Assembly: GCA_020636995.1 (NCBI GenBank)
Contig: JACJWU010000001.1
Span: forward strand, 496,001-560,000
Origin: Actinomycetota bacterium
Lineage (GTDB): Bacteria; Actinomycetota; Actinomycetes; S36-B12; UBA10799
DNA: 64,000 nt
Direction: 5' to 3'
In this document: one piece after another, positions 7,831 to 16,455 of the stretch
Position numbering within the stretch: the stretch's first letter is position 1
How the letters are laid out: the number at the start of each line of letters is the position of its first letter
The notes under the pieces: generated by a model
What the model saw: the letters and a program-made list of their open reading frames with translations, nothing else
Database searches by the model: none
What the model was told of the DNA's origin: nothing
Program-made: the position numbers and the translations under genes

Positions 7831-8661
7831 ATGGACGACATGCCGATGAATCAGCCCAACACCCTGCTTCAGCCCGACTGCCTGGCCGACCGGGTGGCCC
7901 TCGTCACCGGCGGCGGGTCGGGGATCGGTCGCGCGACGGCGTTGGCACTGGCCGGGCTCGGCGCCCGGGTGGTCGTCCTGGGGCGGCGTGCCGAACCCCT
8001 CGCCGAAACCTGCGCCGAGGCAGGCAGCGACTCCGCAGGCGCCCCCCGGATCACGGCAGTGCCGTGTGACCTCCGGGAGTTCGACCACGTCGACAGCGCC
8101 CTGGACCGGGTCATGGCCGAACACGGCCGGATCGACCTGCTTGTGAACAACGCCGGCGGCCAGTTCCGGGCGACGGCCGAAGACCTCAGCGCGAACGGAT
8201 TCCGCGCGGTGACGCGGCTCAATCTCGAGGCCCCCTGGTACTTGACCACCCAGGTGGCCGCCCGCAGCATGATCCCCCAGCGCAGCGGGAAGGTCGTGAG
8301 CATCACCATGACCCCCCGGCGCGGCATGCCGGGCATGGCGCACTCGTCGGCCGCCCGGGCCGGGGTGGAGAGCCTCACACGGACACTGGCCATGGAATGG
8401 GCGCGCTACGGGATCCGCCTGAACGCCGTGGCACCGGGCATCGTGCACACGCAGGCCTGGGAACGATACGGACTCGATCCCGATCAGGTCGGCAAGGTGG
8501 TTCCGTTGGGCCGTCTGCAGCGACCGGCGGAGGTGGCCGCGCTCATCGCCTTCCTGATGTCACCGGCCGGGGACTACATCACCGGCACGACGCTGGTCGC
8601 CGACGGCGGCATCGACCTGGCGGGACCGGCCCCGGTTCCGACCGCCACGCCCTCGGCTTAA
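7831..8661 (+). CDS. SDR oxidoreductase, PECR/AtuB-like
   Basis: A 276-aa short-chain dehydrogenase with TGGGSGIG near residue 26, NNAGGQ, and the C-terminal DYITGTTLVADGGIDL. In place of the usual Tyr-x3-Lys there is HSSAARAG followed by ESLTRTLAMEWARYGIRLN. From memory this resembles peroxisomal trans-2-enoyl-CoA reductases and citronellol-type dehydrogenases, which carry HSGAARAG. A CoA-ester or terpenoid substrate is therefore plausible. A second ATG at 7843 is possible; neither has a clear ribosome site. It is followed 4 bp later by the TetR gene and shares a divergent operator with the ligase operon. Confidence 0.8.
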   Translation: MDDMPMNQPNTLLQPDCLADRVALVTGGGSGIGRATALALAGLGARVVVLGRRAEPLAETCAEAGSDSAGAPRITAVPCDLREFDHVDSALDRVMAEHGRIDLLVNNAGGQFRATAEDLSANGFRAVTRLNLEAPWYLTTQVAARSMIPQRSGKVVSITMTPRRGMPGMAHSSAARAGVESLTRTLAMEWARYGIRLNAVAPGIVHTQAWERYGLDPDQVGKVVPLGRLQRPAEVAALIAFLMSPAGDYITGTTLVADGGIDLAGPAPVPTATPSA

Positions 8662-8665
8662 GGTC

Positions 8666-9283
8666 ATGGACATGGCAGACACCAGCGTCACCGCGCCTGC
8701 CACAGCACGCGCGCGACGAGCCACCCGGCGCGACTTCGTCGACTGCGCCTTCGAGATCCTGGCGGAGTCCGGACACAAGGGCCTCACGATCCATGAACTG
8801 TGCCGCAAGGTGGGCGTGTCGACGGGATCCTTCTACCACCACTTCGCCAACTGGGACGAGTTCGTCGCGGCCCTGCTGACCCAGTGGGAGGGCGATCAGG
8901 CGCAACAGATGGTCGAGGCTGCCACAGCGACGTCGAACCTTCGACGCATCGAGATCGCCCGCGACCTGGCCTCGATGTACCAGCACGGCGCCGAGGCGGC
9001 GATCCGCGCCTGGAGCCTGTCGAACGCACAGGTGCGCATCGCACAGGAGCACGTGGACGATGAGCGCCGGCGACACCTCGTGAGCCTGCTGCGCCGATCC
9101 GGGGTCGCCGATGACCGGGCGGACCTGTTGGCCAGCGTCGGCCTGGCGATCCTTGTCGGCCTACAACAACTCGAGGGCGGCGCCGACAAGATCCCCGACG
9201 CCATGCACATGTATCAGTCGTTGGTCCTCGCGGCGATCGACTCACACGACAGCGTCGGCGAGCCCGACGGCGTGTCGAACTGA
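8666..9283 (+). CDS. TetR-family transcriptional regulator
   Basis: A 205-aa regulator with an N-terminal helix-turn-helix (residues about 20-65: FVDCAFEILAESGHKGLTIH, then KVGVSTGSFYHHFANWDEF), typical of TetR. The C-terminal helical domain would bind an effector, perhaps an acyl-CoA or the alcohol. ATG 8672 is an alternative start. Co-transcribed with the SDR gene 4 bp upstream. The palindrome at 7799-7814 is its most likely target, giving feedback control of both divergent units. Confidence 0.85.
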   Translation: MDMADTSVTAPATARARRATRRDFVDCAFEILAESGHKGLTIHELCRKVGVSTGSFYHHFANWDEFVAALLTQWEGDQAQQMVEAATATSNLRRIEIARDLASMYQHGAEAAIRAWSLSNAQVRIAQEHVDDERRRHLVSLLRRSGVADDRADLLASVGLAILVGLQQLEGGADKIPDAMHMYQSLVLAAIDSHDSVGEPDGVSN

Positions 9284-9318
9284 CGGCGCGTGCAGAAGTG
9301 GCAACCGAGCACGTCGCC

Positions 9319-11082
9319 TCACAGAACGACGCAGTCGCGCCCTCCACCCTTCGCTGAATACAGCGCCTGGTCAGCCTTCCCGATCACGGAGTCCGCGTCA
9401 TCACCATCGGTCGCGAGGCCGACCCCGATGCTCATGGTGATGAGCAGTTCCCTACCGTCGACGTCCGTCGGGCGACTCACCGCCGCCCGTATGCACTCGG
9501 CGATCCCGGCCACCTCCAGCGGATCTGCACAGGACGGCAGGAAGACCAGGTACTCGTCCCCGCCGATCCTGCCCACCACGGCGTCCTGCGGAACGCACCC
9601 TTCGATCTTCCTGGCCACTGTCACCAACAACGCATCGCCCACGGCATGACCGTGCCGGTCGTTGATGGGCTTGAAGTCGTCGAGATCGCAGTAAAGAACT
9701 GCGCGACAGGCACCTCCTCGCCCGGTCCGCGCCAGCCCTTCCTGGATCTGCTCGAGAACGGCACGCCGGTTCCAGAGTTCGGTGAGCGGGTCCTTCAGGG
9801 CGAGCACCTCGAGGGACTCCTGAGCCGACCGCGTCTGCGTCACGTCCAGGAACTGCGCCACGAAGCTGGTGTCGCGACCACCCTCGTCCTTCACCGATGC
9901 CAGCGCGTTCTGCACCCACACCGCCGTTCCGTCGGCATCGACCAGACGCTTCTCCCGAGTCACGGATCCGACACTGCCGCTGTGCAGCAGGTTCCACATC
10001 TCCAGGTCGACAGTGCGATCACCTTCGTGGGTCAGCGCCGTGATGCTGGTACCCAACAGCGAATCCTCCGTGCGCTTGAGCATCCGGCACAACGCGCCGT
10101 TGACCTGAAGGAACGCCCCTGTGCGCGTGATCAGGGCCATCCCGATGGGGGTGGCGCGCATCGCGGCCCGGAAGCGCTCCTCGCTGTGCTGCAACTCGAT
10201 CTCGGCGCGCACCTCGGCGTCCATGTCCCGCAGTCGCACGATCCGGACCAGGCGCCCGGTGGAGTCCCACACCGAACTCGCCGTCGCGTGTACCCACAGT
10301 CGATGGCCACTGCGCTGCCGGACCCGGAACCTGCCGGTCGCCTCGGTGCCCTCTTCGGCACTGCGATCGAGCGCCGCCGCGATGATCGCCTGGTCCTGCG
10401 TGGACACGAACTCGGTCATTGATCGCCCGACCACTTCGTCGCGATCCCATCCGAACGTGGCACCCACCGACGGCGAGGCCCACTCGATCTCACCGTCACC
10501 AGCGACCTGCAAGACGACGTCCGAGGTGTATTCGGCCAGCATCCGGTACTGCTCGCGGGAGTCGGCGAGTTCCTCGCGGTTGCGCACCAACTCCGTGATG
10601 TCCAGTATCTGCGCGATGAGATAGATGACCTGCCCCTGATCGTCACGCACACCGGCCACGGACAGATCACCCCAGACCACCCGTCCGTCGGGGCGGAGGA
10701 ACCGCTTCGACAGGCGGTAGGAGTCGCGGACGCCGGCCAGCACGTCGGACACCAGGGCCATGTCCACACCGAGGTCATGGGGGTGCGTCAGGGCTTGCCA
10801 CGTCGTGTTCAGCAGCGTCTGTTCGTCGCGGCCGAGGAATTCGCACATCGCCGGATTGACCCGCAGCAAATGCCCCTGCGGGCTGGCCAGATTCATCGCC
10901 ACCGGTGCATGGTTCATGACCAATTGCAGGCTCTGGTCCCGGAACGGGTCGAACTGATCCGACACCACAGCCCGTTGCTCAGGTACGCGCACACCACCCC
11001 GTATGGCCTGCCCGAGATGGGTCTCCATATCTGTGGTGTCGGCACCTGATGCGAAATCTTGACCTTTGTGTACTGAATCCAA
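9319..11082 (-). CDS. PAS-PAS-PAS-GGDEF diguanylate cyclase
   Basis: A 587-aa cytoplasmic sensor with three PAS domains (about 50-165, 178-290, 300-415) and a C-terminal GGDEF domain (about 425-587). The active-site motif is GGDEY in VGRIGGDEYLVFL; Tyr replaces Phe, which is usually tolerated. The RxxD inhibitory site expected just upstream is absent (VPQD). Other cyclase landmarks are present: DPLTELWNRR and DLDDFKPINDRHGHAVGD. No membrane segments. An ATG 18 codons in (11028) is an alternative start. It is predicted to make cyclic di-GMP in response to a ligand or redox signal sensed by PAS; the signal is unknown. Divergent from furA. Confidence 0.85.
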   Translation of the reverse strand: MDSVHKGQDFASGADTTDMETHLGQAIRGGVRVPEQRAVVSDQFDPFRDQSLQLVMNHAPVAMNLASPQGHLLRVNPAMCEFLGRDEQTLLNTTWQALTHPHDLGVDMALVSDVLAGVRDSYRLSKRFLRPDGRVVWGDLSVAGVRDDQGQVIYLIAQILDITELVRNREELADSREQYRMLAEYTSDVVLQVAGDGEIEWASPSVGATFGWDRDEVVGRSMTEFVSTQDQAIIAAALDRSAEEGTEATGRFRVRQRSGHRLWVHATASSVWDSTGRLVRIVRLRDMDAEVRAEIELQHSEERFRAAMRATPIGMALITRTGAFLQVNGALCRMLKRTEDSLLGTSITALTHEGDRTVDLEMWNLLHSGSVGSVTREKRLVDADGTAVWVQNALASVKDEGGRDTSFVAQFLDVTQTRSAQESLEVLALKDPLTELWNRRAVLEQIQEGLARTGRGGACRAVLYCDLDDFKPINDRHGHAVGDALLVTVARKIEGCVPQDAVVGRIGGDEYLVFLPSCADPLEVAGIAECIRAAVSRPTDVDGRELLITMSIGVGLATDGDDADSVIGKADQALYSAKGGGRDCVVL

Positions 11083-11092
11083 TTCTGGACTT
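11072..11092. promoter_or_regulatory. Possible FurA box upstream of furA-katG
   Basis: ACTGAATCCAATTCTGGACT contains a GAAT-CCA-ATTC dyad about 30 bases upstream of the furA ATG. Actinobacterial FurA proteins repress their own furA-katG operon through AT-rich sites containing a similar ATTCCA core; that is established for mycobacteria and streptomycetes. The exact match here is by eye. It also overlaps the start of the divergent PAS-GGDEF gene. Confidence 0.35.
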
Positions 11093-11120
11093 TGTCCACT
11101 TTTCGGGATAGTGTCTCGGC

Positions 11121-11546
11121 ATGCGTCAAGACCTCGGCAGCGTGCTACGGCACAGCGGTCTGCAGGTGACGGCGCAGCGGCTGGCGGTGTTCCGCGCGGT
11201 GGCCCAGACCCCCCACATCACCGCCGACGGCGTCACCGAGTCCGTGCGCGGTGAACTGGGCACCATCTCGCGCCAGTCCGTGTACGACGCCCTCGGAGTC
11301 CTGGTCGACAAGGGCATCATCCGCCGGATCCAGCCGGCGGGCTCCCCCGCCCGCTACGAGGATCGCGTGGGCGACAACCACCACCACCTGATCTGCCGCT
11401 CCTGTGAGCGTCTCATCGACATCGATTGTGCGGTCGGCGAGATGCCCTGCCTGATCCCCGACGACGACCACGGCTTCACCCTCGACGAGGCCGAAGTCAT
11501 CTACTGGGGCACGTGCCCGGACTGCACCACCACCAACGTCAACTGA
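11121..11546 (+). CDS. furA: Fur-family regulator (FurA type)
   Basis: A 141-aa Fur-family repressor. The winged helix covers about residues 1-80 (LRHSGLQVTAQRLAVFRAVA, then ISRQSVYDALGVLVDKGII). The dimerisation part has NHHHLICRSCERLIDID and a final CPDC, giving two CxxC pairs for structural zinc. It lies 30 bp before katG on the same strand, the classical furA-katG arrangement in which FurA represses its own operon and peroxide relieves repression. Confidence 0.9.
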   Translation: MRQDLGSVLRHSGLQVTAQRLAVFRAVAQTPHITADGVTESVRGELGTISRQSVYDALGVLVDKGIIRRIQPAGSPARYEDRVGDNHHHLICRSCERLIDIDCAVGEMPCLIPDDDHGFTLDEAEVIYWGTCPDCTTTNVN

Positions 11547-11576
11547 CCGCCACAACCAACTATCAGGAGGATCCCG

Positions 11577-13754
11577 TTGTCTGAAGATGTCGCAAGCACC
11601 GGCAAGTGCCCGGTCGTCCACCACCGTCCAGTGTCGAACCGGGACTGGTGGCCGGAGTCCCTCGACCTGTCGGTCCTCACGCAGAACTCCCCGAAGATGG
11701 ACCCGATGGGCGAGTCGTTCGACTACGCCGCGGAATTCGAGAGTCTGGATCTTGCCGCGGTCAAGCAGGACATCGCGGACGTCATGACCACCTCTCAGGA
11801 CTGGTGGCCCGCGGATTACGGCAACTACGGTCCGCTGTTCATCCGCATGGCTTGGCACAGCGCCGGCACCTACCGGATCAGCGACGGCCGCGGTGGCGCC
11901 GGCAACGGTGATCAGCGGTTCGCCCCTCTGAACAGCTGGCCCGACAACGCCAACCTCGACAAGGCCCGCCGCCTGCTGTGGCCGGTCAAGAAGAAGTACG
12001 GCAAGAAGTTGTCCTGGGCTGACCTGATGGTCCTGGCCGGCAACGTCGCGCTGGAGACCATGGGTTTCCAGACCTACGGCTTCGGCGGCGGTCGCGAGGA
12101 CGTCTGGGAGCCGACCCAGGTCAACTGGGGCAACGAGAGCACCTGGCTGGGCGACGAACGTTACAGCGGCGAACGCGACCTGGACAACCCTCTCGCGGCC
12201 GTCCAGATGGGCCTCATCTACGTCAACCCCGAGGGCCCCAACGGGGAGCCCAGTGCGCTGGCAGCCGCTCGTGACATCCGCGAGACCTTCGCCCGGATGG
12301 CGATGAACGACGAGGAGACCGTCGCTCTGATCGCAGGTGGCCACACATTCGGCAAGAACCACGGCGCGGCCGTTCCCGACGACCACGTCGGCCCCGAACC
12401 CGAGGCCGCCCCGCTGCAGGAGATGGGCCTCGGCTGGCAGAACAGCTATGGCACCGGCAACGGCGACGACACCATCACCAGTGGGCTGGAGGGCGCCTGG
12501 ACGCCGACCCCGACGACCTGGGACAACGGCTATTTCGAGACGCTGTTCGGCTACGAGTGGGACCTGACGAAGAGCCCTGCCGGCGCCTGGCAGTGGGTGC
12601 CCACAGACCCGGCGGCCAAGACCACCGTCCCGGACCCGCACGACCCGTCGAAGACGCACGCCCCGGTCATGCTGACCACCGACCTCGCGCTGCGCATGGA
12701 CCCGATCTACGAGCCCATCTCCCGTCGGTTCCTCGAGAACCCGCAGGAATTCGCGCAGGCCTTCGCCAAGGCGTGGTTCAAGCTCACCCACCGCGACATG
12801 GGCCCGATCGCGCGCTACCGCGGTCCGGAGGTGCCGACCGAGCCGCTGATCTGGCAGGACCCCGTGCCGCCGGTGACCGGTGAGCTCGTCGACGACGCGG
12901 ACATCGCGAGCCTGAAGCAGAAGGTGCTCGCCTCAGGCCTGAGCGTCTCGCAACTCGTCTCGACGGCCTGGGCGTCGGCTTCGACGTTCCGTTCCTCGGA
13001 CAAGCGTGGCGGGGCCAACGGCGCCCGAGTGCGCTTGGCGCCCCAGAACGACTGGGAGGTCAACAACCCCGCCCAGTTGTCGCAGGTGCTCGCCACTCTG
13101 GAGGGCATCCAGCAGGAGTTCAACGCCGGACCCAAGCAGGTGTCCATGGCCGACCTCATCGTCCTGGCCGGATGTGCCGGTGTCGAGCAGGCGGCGAAGG
13201 CCGCCGGCGTGGACATCACCGTGCCGTTCACCCCTGGACGCACCGACGCGACCGCGGAGATGACCGATGCGGAATCCTTCGCCGTCCTCGAGCCGAAGGC
13301 GGACGGTTTCCGCAACTACCTCGCGAAGGGCAGTGACCTGCCGGCCGAGGCGCTCCTGGTGGACAAGGCGAACCTGTTGTCACTGACCGCACCGGAGATG
13401 ACCGTTCTGGTGGCGGGCATGCGTGCCTTGGGCGCCAACCACGACGGATCGGACCTCGGTGTGCTCACCGACCGTGCGGGTGTCCTGACCAGCGACTTCG
13501 TCGTCAACCTGCTGGACATGGGCACGACGTGGCAGCCGGCAACGGACACCGAGGAGGTCTTCGAGGGCCGCGACCGGGAGACCGGCGAGCTCAAGTGGAC
13601 CGCCAGCCGAGTGGATCTGGTGTTCGGTTCGAACTCCATTCTGCGTTCTCTGGCCGAGGTCTACGCCAGCGACGACGCGCAGCAGAAGTTCGTGGAGGAC
13701 TTCGTGGCCGCGTGGGACAAGGTCATGATGCTGGACCGTTTCGAACTGGCCTGA
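11577..13754 (+). CDS. katG: catalase-peroxidase KatG
   Basis: A 725-aa bifunctional heme catalase-peroxidase. It starts at a TTG (MSEDVASTGKCPVVHH) with AGGAGG five bases upstream. The distal pocket is IRMAWHSAGTYR (Arg, Trp, His) and the proximal His lies in GGHTFGK. The Trp (in MAWH), the Tyr of LIYVNPEGPNG and the Met in ETFARMAMNDEE fit the Met-Tyr-Trp adduct needed for catalase activity. The second, heme-free domain (about 420-725) is complete. It removes hydrogen peroxide in the cytoplasm and is probably co-transcribed with furA. Confidence 0.97.
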   Translation: MSEDVASTGKCPVVHHRPVSNRDWWPESLDLSVLTQNSPKMDPMGESFDYAAEFESLDLAAVKQDIADVMTTSQDWWPADYGNYGPLFIRMAWHSAGTYRISDGRGGAGNGDQRFAPLNSWPDNANLDKARRLLWPVKKKYGKKLSWADLMVLAGNVALETMGFQTYGFGGGREDVWEPTQVNWGNESTWLGDERYSGERDLDNPLAAVQMGLIYVNPEGPNGEPSALAAARDIRETFARMAMNDEETVALIAGGHTFGKNHGAAVPDDHVGPEPEAAPLQEMGLGWQNSYGTGNGDDTITSGLEGAWTPTPTTWDNGYFETLFGYEWDLTKSPAGAWQWVPTDPAAKTTVPDPHDPSKTHAPVMLTTDLALRMDPIYEPISRRFLENPQEFAQAFAKAWFKLTHRDMGPIARYRGPEVPTEPLIWQDPVPPVTGELVDDADIASLKQKVLASGLSVSQLVSTAWASASTFRSSDKRGGANGARVRLAPQNDWEVNNPAQLSQVLATLEGIQQEFNAGPKQVSMADLIVLAGCAGVEQAAKAAGVDITVPFTPGRTDATAEMTDAESFAVLEPKADGFRNYLAKGSDLPAEALLVDKANLLSLTAPEMTVLVAGMRALGANHDGSDLGVLTDRAGVLTSDFVVNLLDMGTTWQPATDTEEVFEGRDRETGELKWTASRVDLVFGSNSILRSLAEVYASDDAQQKFVEDFVAAWDKVMMLDRFELA

Positions 13755-13762
13755 TCGCAAAG

Positions 13763-13795
13763 CAGCGGCGCACTCCCCCGAGGGGTGCGCCGCTG
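13763..13795. terminator. Hairpin between convergent katG and WS/DGAT genes
   Basis: CAGCGGCGCA at 13763-13772 pairs perfectly with TGCGCCGCTG at 13786-13795; an inner CCCC/GGGG extends the stem. It lies in the 44-bp gap between two converging genes and is followed by TTCTC. Probable bidirectional terminator. Confidence 0.75.
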
Positions 13796-13798
13796 TTC

Positions 13799-15139
13799 TC
13801 ATGGGAGCAGACAGTCCTGCAGATCAGCCAGGCTTCGCGTCACGTGCGCGCATAGCCGGTCCGGATCGGCGATCAGGGTCGCGTCGGTCAGCAGCCCGAC
13901 CCGCACGCCACCGTCGTAGGAGAACATCGACACGCCCAGACCGACGTCGGAGGCCCCGGGCACCCATCCGATGATGCCGGCGACCGCGGTGCCGGCCAGA
14001 TGCACGGTGGCCCGTGGCCCGGGAACATTGCTGACGGTGGCCACGACCTTGCCGCTGAACACACGCGTCGAAAGGTCCTCGATGGGCCCGGGAAGCACAC
14101 CGATCGCGACCAGAGTGAGGTATGCGACCACAGCCTCCGGAGAGCCCTTGAGTTCCGCCACGATGTCGTGCATGCGTGCGAGGCGTTCGTGCGGCGCCAT
14201 CTCACCGGTCGGCAAGGTCACGATGTACTCGCCGAACACGTTGCCGAGATCGGCGGTCAAGGGCTGGTCCAGCGGGCGGAGGTTGACCGGCACCATCACC
14301 CGCACCGATTCCAGTGGCGTGCCCTCTTCGGCGAGGTACCGGCCCAACGCATCGGCCAGGCTCGACAGCAGGACGTCGTTGATCGTCACCCCCGCCGCAC
14401 GACTCACGGCCTTGACGTCGGCCAGCGGCCAAGGGTCGGTCCACCGCACGTCCTTGGCGCATCCCACCCCACCGGCCAGTGCACTGCGGGGCTTCTGCGG
14501 GATGGTCGCCAGATGCAGCAGCCGACGTGTCCCCCGCACGGCGGCGGTGGTCGCGTCGACCACACGGGACGGGTGCCGTAATGCCCGGATGCCCTCGGAG
14601 GCCGCCGATCTCGACAACTCCACGGCCAGACCCACCGGGCCGGACGCGGACTTCGCTTCGACGAACCCGGCATGCGTGTCGTCCGTCGACGTGAGCGACA
14701 GCAGCACCCTGGTCAGCGTGATCCCGTCGGCGATGCTGTGGTGCATGCGGAACAGCACCGCCGAACCGCTGCCAAAACCGTCGATGCAGTGCACCTGCCA
14801 CATCGGATGTGCGGGGTCGATTGGGTCCGGGATCTGCGACGCGACGTACTCCTCCAGGGCCCGTCGATCCCCCTGTCCGGCCAGCGTGTGGAACACGACG
14901 TGCCGGTCGAGGTCGAAGTCCTGGTCGACCTCCCAGCCGGCCCGCCCCAGTGGGACACCTGCTGCCACGGGGTGCTCCCGGAACTTCGGGAAACGGTCGA
15001 GCATGCCCTGAGCCACATCGGATCGCACCACGTCCCAGTCCAGTGGCTCGTCGGTCCACATGAGCGCGTGGACCATCATCAGGTTCTCCGGGGAGTCCAT
15101 GCGGTACCAGGCATGGTCCACCGGGGACATTGCGCGCAC
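13799..15139 (-). CDS. wax ester synthase / diacylglycerol acyltransferase (WS/DGAT)
   Basis: A 446-aa acyltransferase that would join acyl-CoA to a fatty alcohol or diacylglycerol to make storage wax esters or triacylglycerol. The catalytic HHxxxDG motif is HHSIADG at residues 133-139. The N-terminus (MSPVDHAWYRMDSPENLMMV) and the later VPVNLRPLD, ADLGNVFGEYIV and SNVPGP segments are typical. The start is GTG at 15139, nine bases after GGAGG; ATG 15130 is an alternative. Single-gene unit. With the acyl-CoA ligase, fadAB and acyl-CoA dehydrogenase genes of the window it points to active lipid turnover. Confidence 0.9.
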   Translation of the reverse strand: MRAMSPVDHAWYRMDSPENLMMVHALMWTDEPLDWDVVRSDVAQGMLDRFPKFREHPVAAGVPLGRAGWEVDQDFDLDRHVVFHTLAGQGDRRALEEYVASQIPDPIDPAHPMWQVHCIDGFGSGSAVLFRMHHSIADGITLTRVLLSLTSTDDTHAGFVEAKSASGPVGLAVELSRSAASEGIRALRHPSRVVDATTAAVRGTRRLLHLATIPQKPRSALAGGVGCAKDVRWTDPWPLADVKAVSRAAGVTINDVLLSSLADALGRYLAEEGTPLESVRVMVPVNLRPLDQPLTADLGNVFGEYIVTLPTGEMAPHERLARMHDIVAELKGSPEAVVAYLTLVAIGVLPGPIEDLSTRVFSGKVVATVSNVPGPRATVHLAGTAVAGIIGWVPGASDVGLGVSMFSYDGGVRVGLLTDATLIADPDRLCAHVTRSLADLQDCLLP

Positions 15140-15300
15140 GCCGACTCACCTCCATGCGCGAGGTTACTCGCGCAGACGGATAGACGGGGTGCTCGCGGGG
15201 ATCCGCCTGCTGCTCGGGACACCTGGAGCGCCCCACACGGCGGGCTTCGGCTTCTGGACTCGAACACGTTTGTGACGAAGGTGCGATGGTCGCGAGGTGG

Positions 15301-15387
15301 TTTGTCACGTTGTTGTCGGGCAGCGCGGGGTCGGATCCCGCAACATCGCAACAATGCCGCCCCACCCGCGCACAACAACGCCACAAA
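15301..15387. repeat. Imperfect inverted repeat in a 359-bp gene-free gap
   Basis: TTTGTCACGTTGTTGT at 15301-15316 pairs with ACAACAACGCCACAAA at 15372-15387 (14 of 16). The loop holds a smaller fold-back, GCGGGG...TCCCGC. A related GTTTGTGACG lies just upstream at about 15268. The gap 15140-15498 between the divergent WS/DGAT and MoxR genes holds this element and presumably both promoters; I see no ORF with a ribosome site in it. Confidence 0.6.
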
Positions 15388-15498
15388 GGGGTCCGTCAGC
15401 ATCTTGGTAGCGTCTCAACGCGTGGCCCGGACCGACTTCCCGCACGGCGACGACTTCGCGACAGGCTGCGGCAGCCCCGTCCCGCTAGAGTTCTCGAC

Positions 15499-16452
15499 AT
15501 GACCCCGGAACAGGCGCAGTACTTCGCCCAGCGCTTCGAGGCCGTCGTGGGCAACGTGGAGAGGTTCATCCAGGGCAAGGACGACGTCGTGCGCCTGGCA
15601 CTGATCTCCTTGCTGGCCGAGGGTCACCTGCTGATGGAGGACGTTCCCGGTGTCGGGAAGACGTCGCTGGCCAGGTCGCTGTCGGCATCGCTGGGACTCA
15701 GCGGAAGTCGCATCCAGTTCACCCCCGACCTGCTTCCTTCCGACGTCACCGGTGTCACCGTGTTCCACCAGAGCAAGGACGCCTTCGAGTTCCACCCTGG
15801 TCCGGTGTTCGCGAACATCGTGCTCGCCGACGAGATCAACCGGGCATCGCCGAAGACGCAGTCGGCGATGCTGGAGGTGATGGCCGAACGCACGGTCACC
15901 GTCGACGGACGCAGTCATCCCGTGCCCAGGCCGTTCCTCGTGATCGCCACCCAGAACCCCGTGGACATGGATGGAACGTATCCGCTGCCAGAAGCACAGT
16001 TGGACCGGTTCATGATGCGGATCTCCGTGGGATACCCCAACCCGGCGGCGGAGACCCAGATCCTGAAGAACGCCCACGAGGGCCATCGCCTCGAAGACCT
16101 GCGGGCCGTGTCGAGCATGGACGAGGTCACCGGCATGATCAAGGCCGCCGGTGGGGTGCACATCGCCGACAGCGTGCTCACCTACATCGTGGGCCTGATC
16201 ACCGCCACGCGGAACTCACCGGGCGTGCGCCTGGGCTCCAGCCCGCGTGGGGGTCTGGCGCTCATGGCCACCGCCCGGGTCCGAGCCGCCTCGCGCGGCC
16301 GGCACTACGTCACCCCGGAGGATGTGGGCGCGCTGATCCAACCCGTGCTCGCGCACCGCCTCGTGCTCTCTCCCGAGGCGATCGCAGGTGGTGCCACGGC
16401 CGAACAGATCCTCAGCGAGGCCACCCGCGGGGTGCCGGTACCGCAAGGCTGA
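15499..16452 (+). CDS. MoxR-family AAA+ ATPase
   Basis: A 317-aa AAA+ ATPase. Walker A is EDVPGVGKTSLARS, Walker B VLADEINRASPKTQSAMLE, sensor 1 ATQNP, and the EAQLDRF arginine-finger region is intact. The ATG at 15499 starts MTPEQAQYFAQRFEAVVGNV; an earlier in-frame start (15286) would run through the inverted repeat and is rejected. MoxR proteins act as chaperone-like ATPases, often with DUF58 and transglutaminase-like membrane proteins, which follow here at +3 bp and with an overlap. It is the first gene of that three-gene unit; the target is unknown. Confidence 0.9.
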   Translation: MTPEQAQYFAQRFEAVVGNVERFIQGKDDVVRLALISLLAEGHLLMEDVPGVGKTSLARSLSASLGLSGSRIQFTPDLLPSDVTGVTVFHQSKDAFEFHPGPVFANIVLADEINRASPKTQSAMLEVMAERTVTVDGRSHPVPRPFLVIATQNPVDMDGTYPLPEAQLDRFMMRISVGYPNPAAETQILKNAHEGHRLEDLRAVSSMDEVTGMIKAAGGVHIADSVLTYIVGLITATRNSPGVRLGSSPRGGLALMATARVRAASRGRHYVTPEDVGALIQPVLAHRLVLSPEAIAGGATAEQILSEATRGVPVPQG

Positions 16453-16455
16453 TCC

